From: Leuctra nigra | Lineage: Eukaryota > Arthropoda > Insecta > Plecoptera > Leuctridae | Length of the DNA: 64,000 bases | Assembly: GCA_934045905.1 (NCBI GenBank) | Contig: OW203768.1 | Location: 26,627,060-26,691,059 of the forward strand | Direction: 5' to 3' | Shown: positions 63,096 through 64,000 of the stretch, one piece after another | Position numbering within the stretch: the stretch's first letter is position 1 | How the letters are laid out: every line of letters begins with the position of its first letter | Notes under the pieces: generated by a model | Told to the model about the DNA's origin: nothing | The model's database searches: none | The model's input: the letters and a program-made list of their open reading frames with translations, nothing else | Translations under genes and position numbers: made by a program

Positions 63096-64000
63096 ACTGT
63101 AAAAAAAATCGTAATTTTGCATAGACAATGTAGCGTATAAATATACAATCATGTATATGTTTTTTCAAATTACACTGACAATATTGGTAATTTGAGTTTA
63201 GTGCTACATAGTATCATTTAAATTATCATGAAAGTTGTACATTTTAAACGAAATTGTTGTGTTAAATAAACACAGGCTCAGAAGAGTAAAATATAATAGT
63301 CCAGTTGCAACTAAAATATCATACAAAGTTTGTTTTTCTACCTGAACGCGGTAGCCCTCTTACTAATGATCACGGATGTCAACTGACATCTCCACTGAGC
63401 CGGCAATTAGACAGTGACAGGAGATAACTTCACAGGTATACATCCGCTGTAGTTTTAACAGTTCGATGTATGGTATTTTATTTCACGTCTATAATGACGG
63501 TAAGTAATATTGAGACATAACTTACAAACTAATGAAATTCATAAACTCTATTATCATTATGTTCATAAATCATGAAAATTAATTTTGCCCACAAACACAA
63601 CTTTCTAACTCAACTGATCGAGAACAGTTTCAACCGCTCTGTTCCCTACTTGGCGCCGTGGTCCCGGGGTTAGCGCTATGAGGTTCAACACACAAGATCG
63701 CAGGTTCGAGGCCGGTTGGGGTGAAATAATTTATATAAGTGTACTGATCATACTTAAAATTGTCTATGTATTTCCGTTTACAGAAATGAAATCTGATTAA
63801 AACTGGTTGAGTAATCAATAAAAGTTAAATTTTAGTTTTTCAATTATCCGTATCTTCCATGAAAAAATACCATACATGTTTATGTTATTTTAACAGTTCG
63901 GTGTATGGGTATAATTAACGGTAAATACCTGGATTTTATGCATCGACAATGTCTTGCTAAATATTCATATCTGTCTGTGAAAAAATACCATACATGTTTA
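63096..64000. other. SCARB intron with direct repeats and a SINE
   Basis: TTTAACAGTTCG(A/G)TGTATGG occurs at about 63457 and 63890. GAAAAAATACCATACATGTTTA occurs at about 63859 and 63979, at the window edge. A larger repeat unit may continue beyond the window. No exon seen. Confidence 0.4.
63650..63735 (+). repeat. tRNA-derived SINE
   Basis: GCGCCGTGGTCCCGGGGTTAGCGC holds an A-box-like core, and GCAGGTTCGAGGCCGG a B-box-like core, about 45 bp apart. The antisense frame reads PTGLEPAILCVEP, commonly seen for such SINE heads. Confidence 0.6.

Overview
This is eukaryotic, almost certainly insect, genomic DNA: AT-rich, with intron-split genes and GT-AG splice sites, and packed with transposable elements. 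Hemiptera is a guess from the element types, not something the sequence proves. No prokaryotic features are present.

Two host genes lie head to head. On the minus strand, from about 22.36 kb leftward past position 6715 and off the left edge, is an ABC transporter of the insect ABCG20/ABCG23-like half-transporter group. Ten exons join in phase and cover the complete nucleotide-binding domain (Walker A, Q-loop, LSGGQQ signature, Walker B, D-loop, H-loop), the linker, the first membrane segment and much of the first extracellular loop. On the plus strand, from about 29.47 to 59.35 kb and off the right edge, is a CD36/SCARB-family scavenger receptor with eight phase-compatible exons.

Nearly everything else is mobile or repetitive DNA, mostly in introns. 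From left to right: a 5.7-kb Tc1/mariner-type element with TA target duplications, long inverted arms and an intact three-exon DD35E transposase (7-5687); small palindromic MITEs; a LINE C-terminal fragment (8.7-9.2 kb); an RTE-like LINE tail split by a 5.4-kb PIF/Harbinger element (12319-17727), which itself carries a hAT MITE; a GC-rich LINE-tail-like repeat in four copies; minisatellites; a PHD-finger LINE and a restriction-endonuclease (R4/Dong-like) LINE (31.7-36.8 kb); many copies of a Helitron-like family with a 3' hairpin and CTAG end; further nested hAT and piggyBac elements; and three more RTE-like LINEs (55.3-63.1 kb).

The most unusual observation is that several minisatellites in both genes are built from the genes' own exon-intron junctions. 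The intron before the ABCG Walker A exon has both splice sites amplified: 12 donor copies at 34-bp spacing and about 33 acceptor copies at 42 bp, leaving only about 80 bp of other sequence. A third ABCG donor (47 bp x 5), one SCARB donor (42 bp x about 17), one SCARB acceptor (150 bp x 2) and one ABCG acceptor (20 bp x 2) show the same thing. Separately, an array at 48-49.3 kb repeats a CRE-like, ETS-like and YY1-like motif combination.
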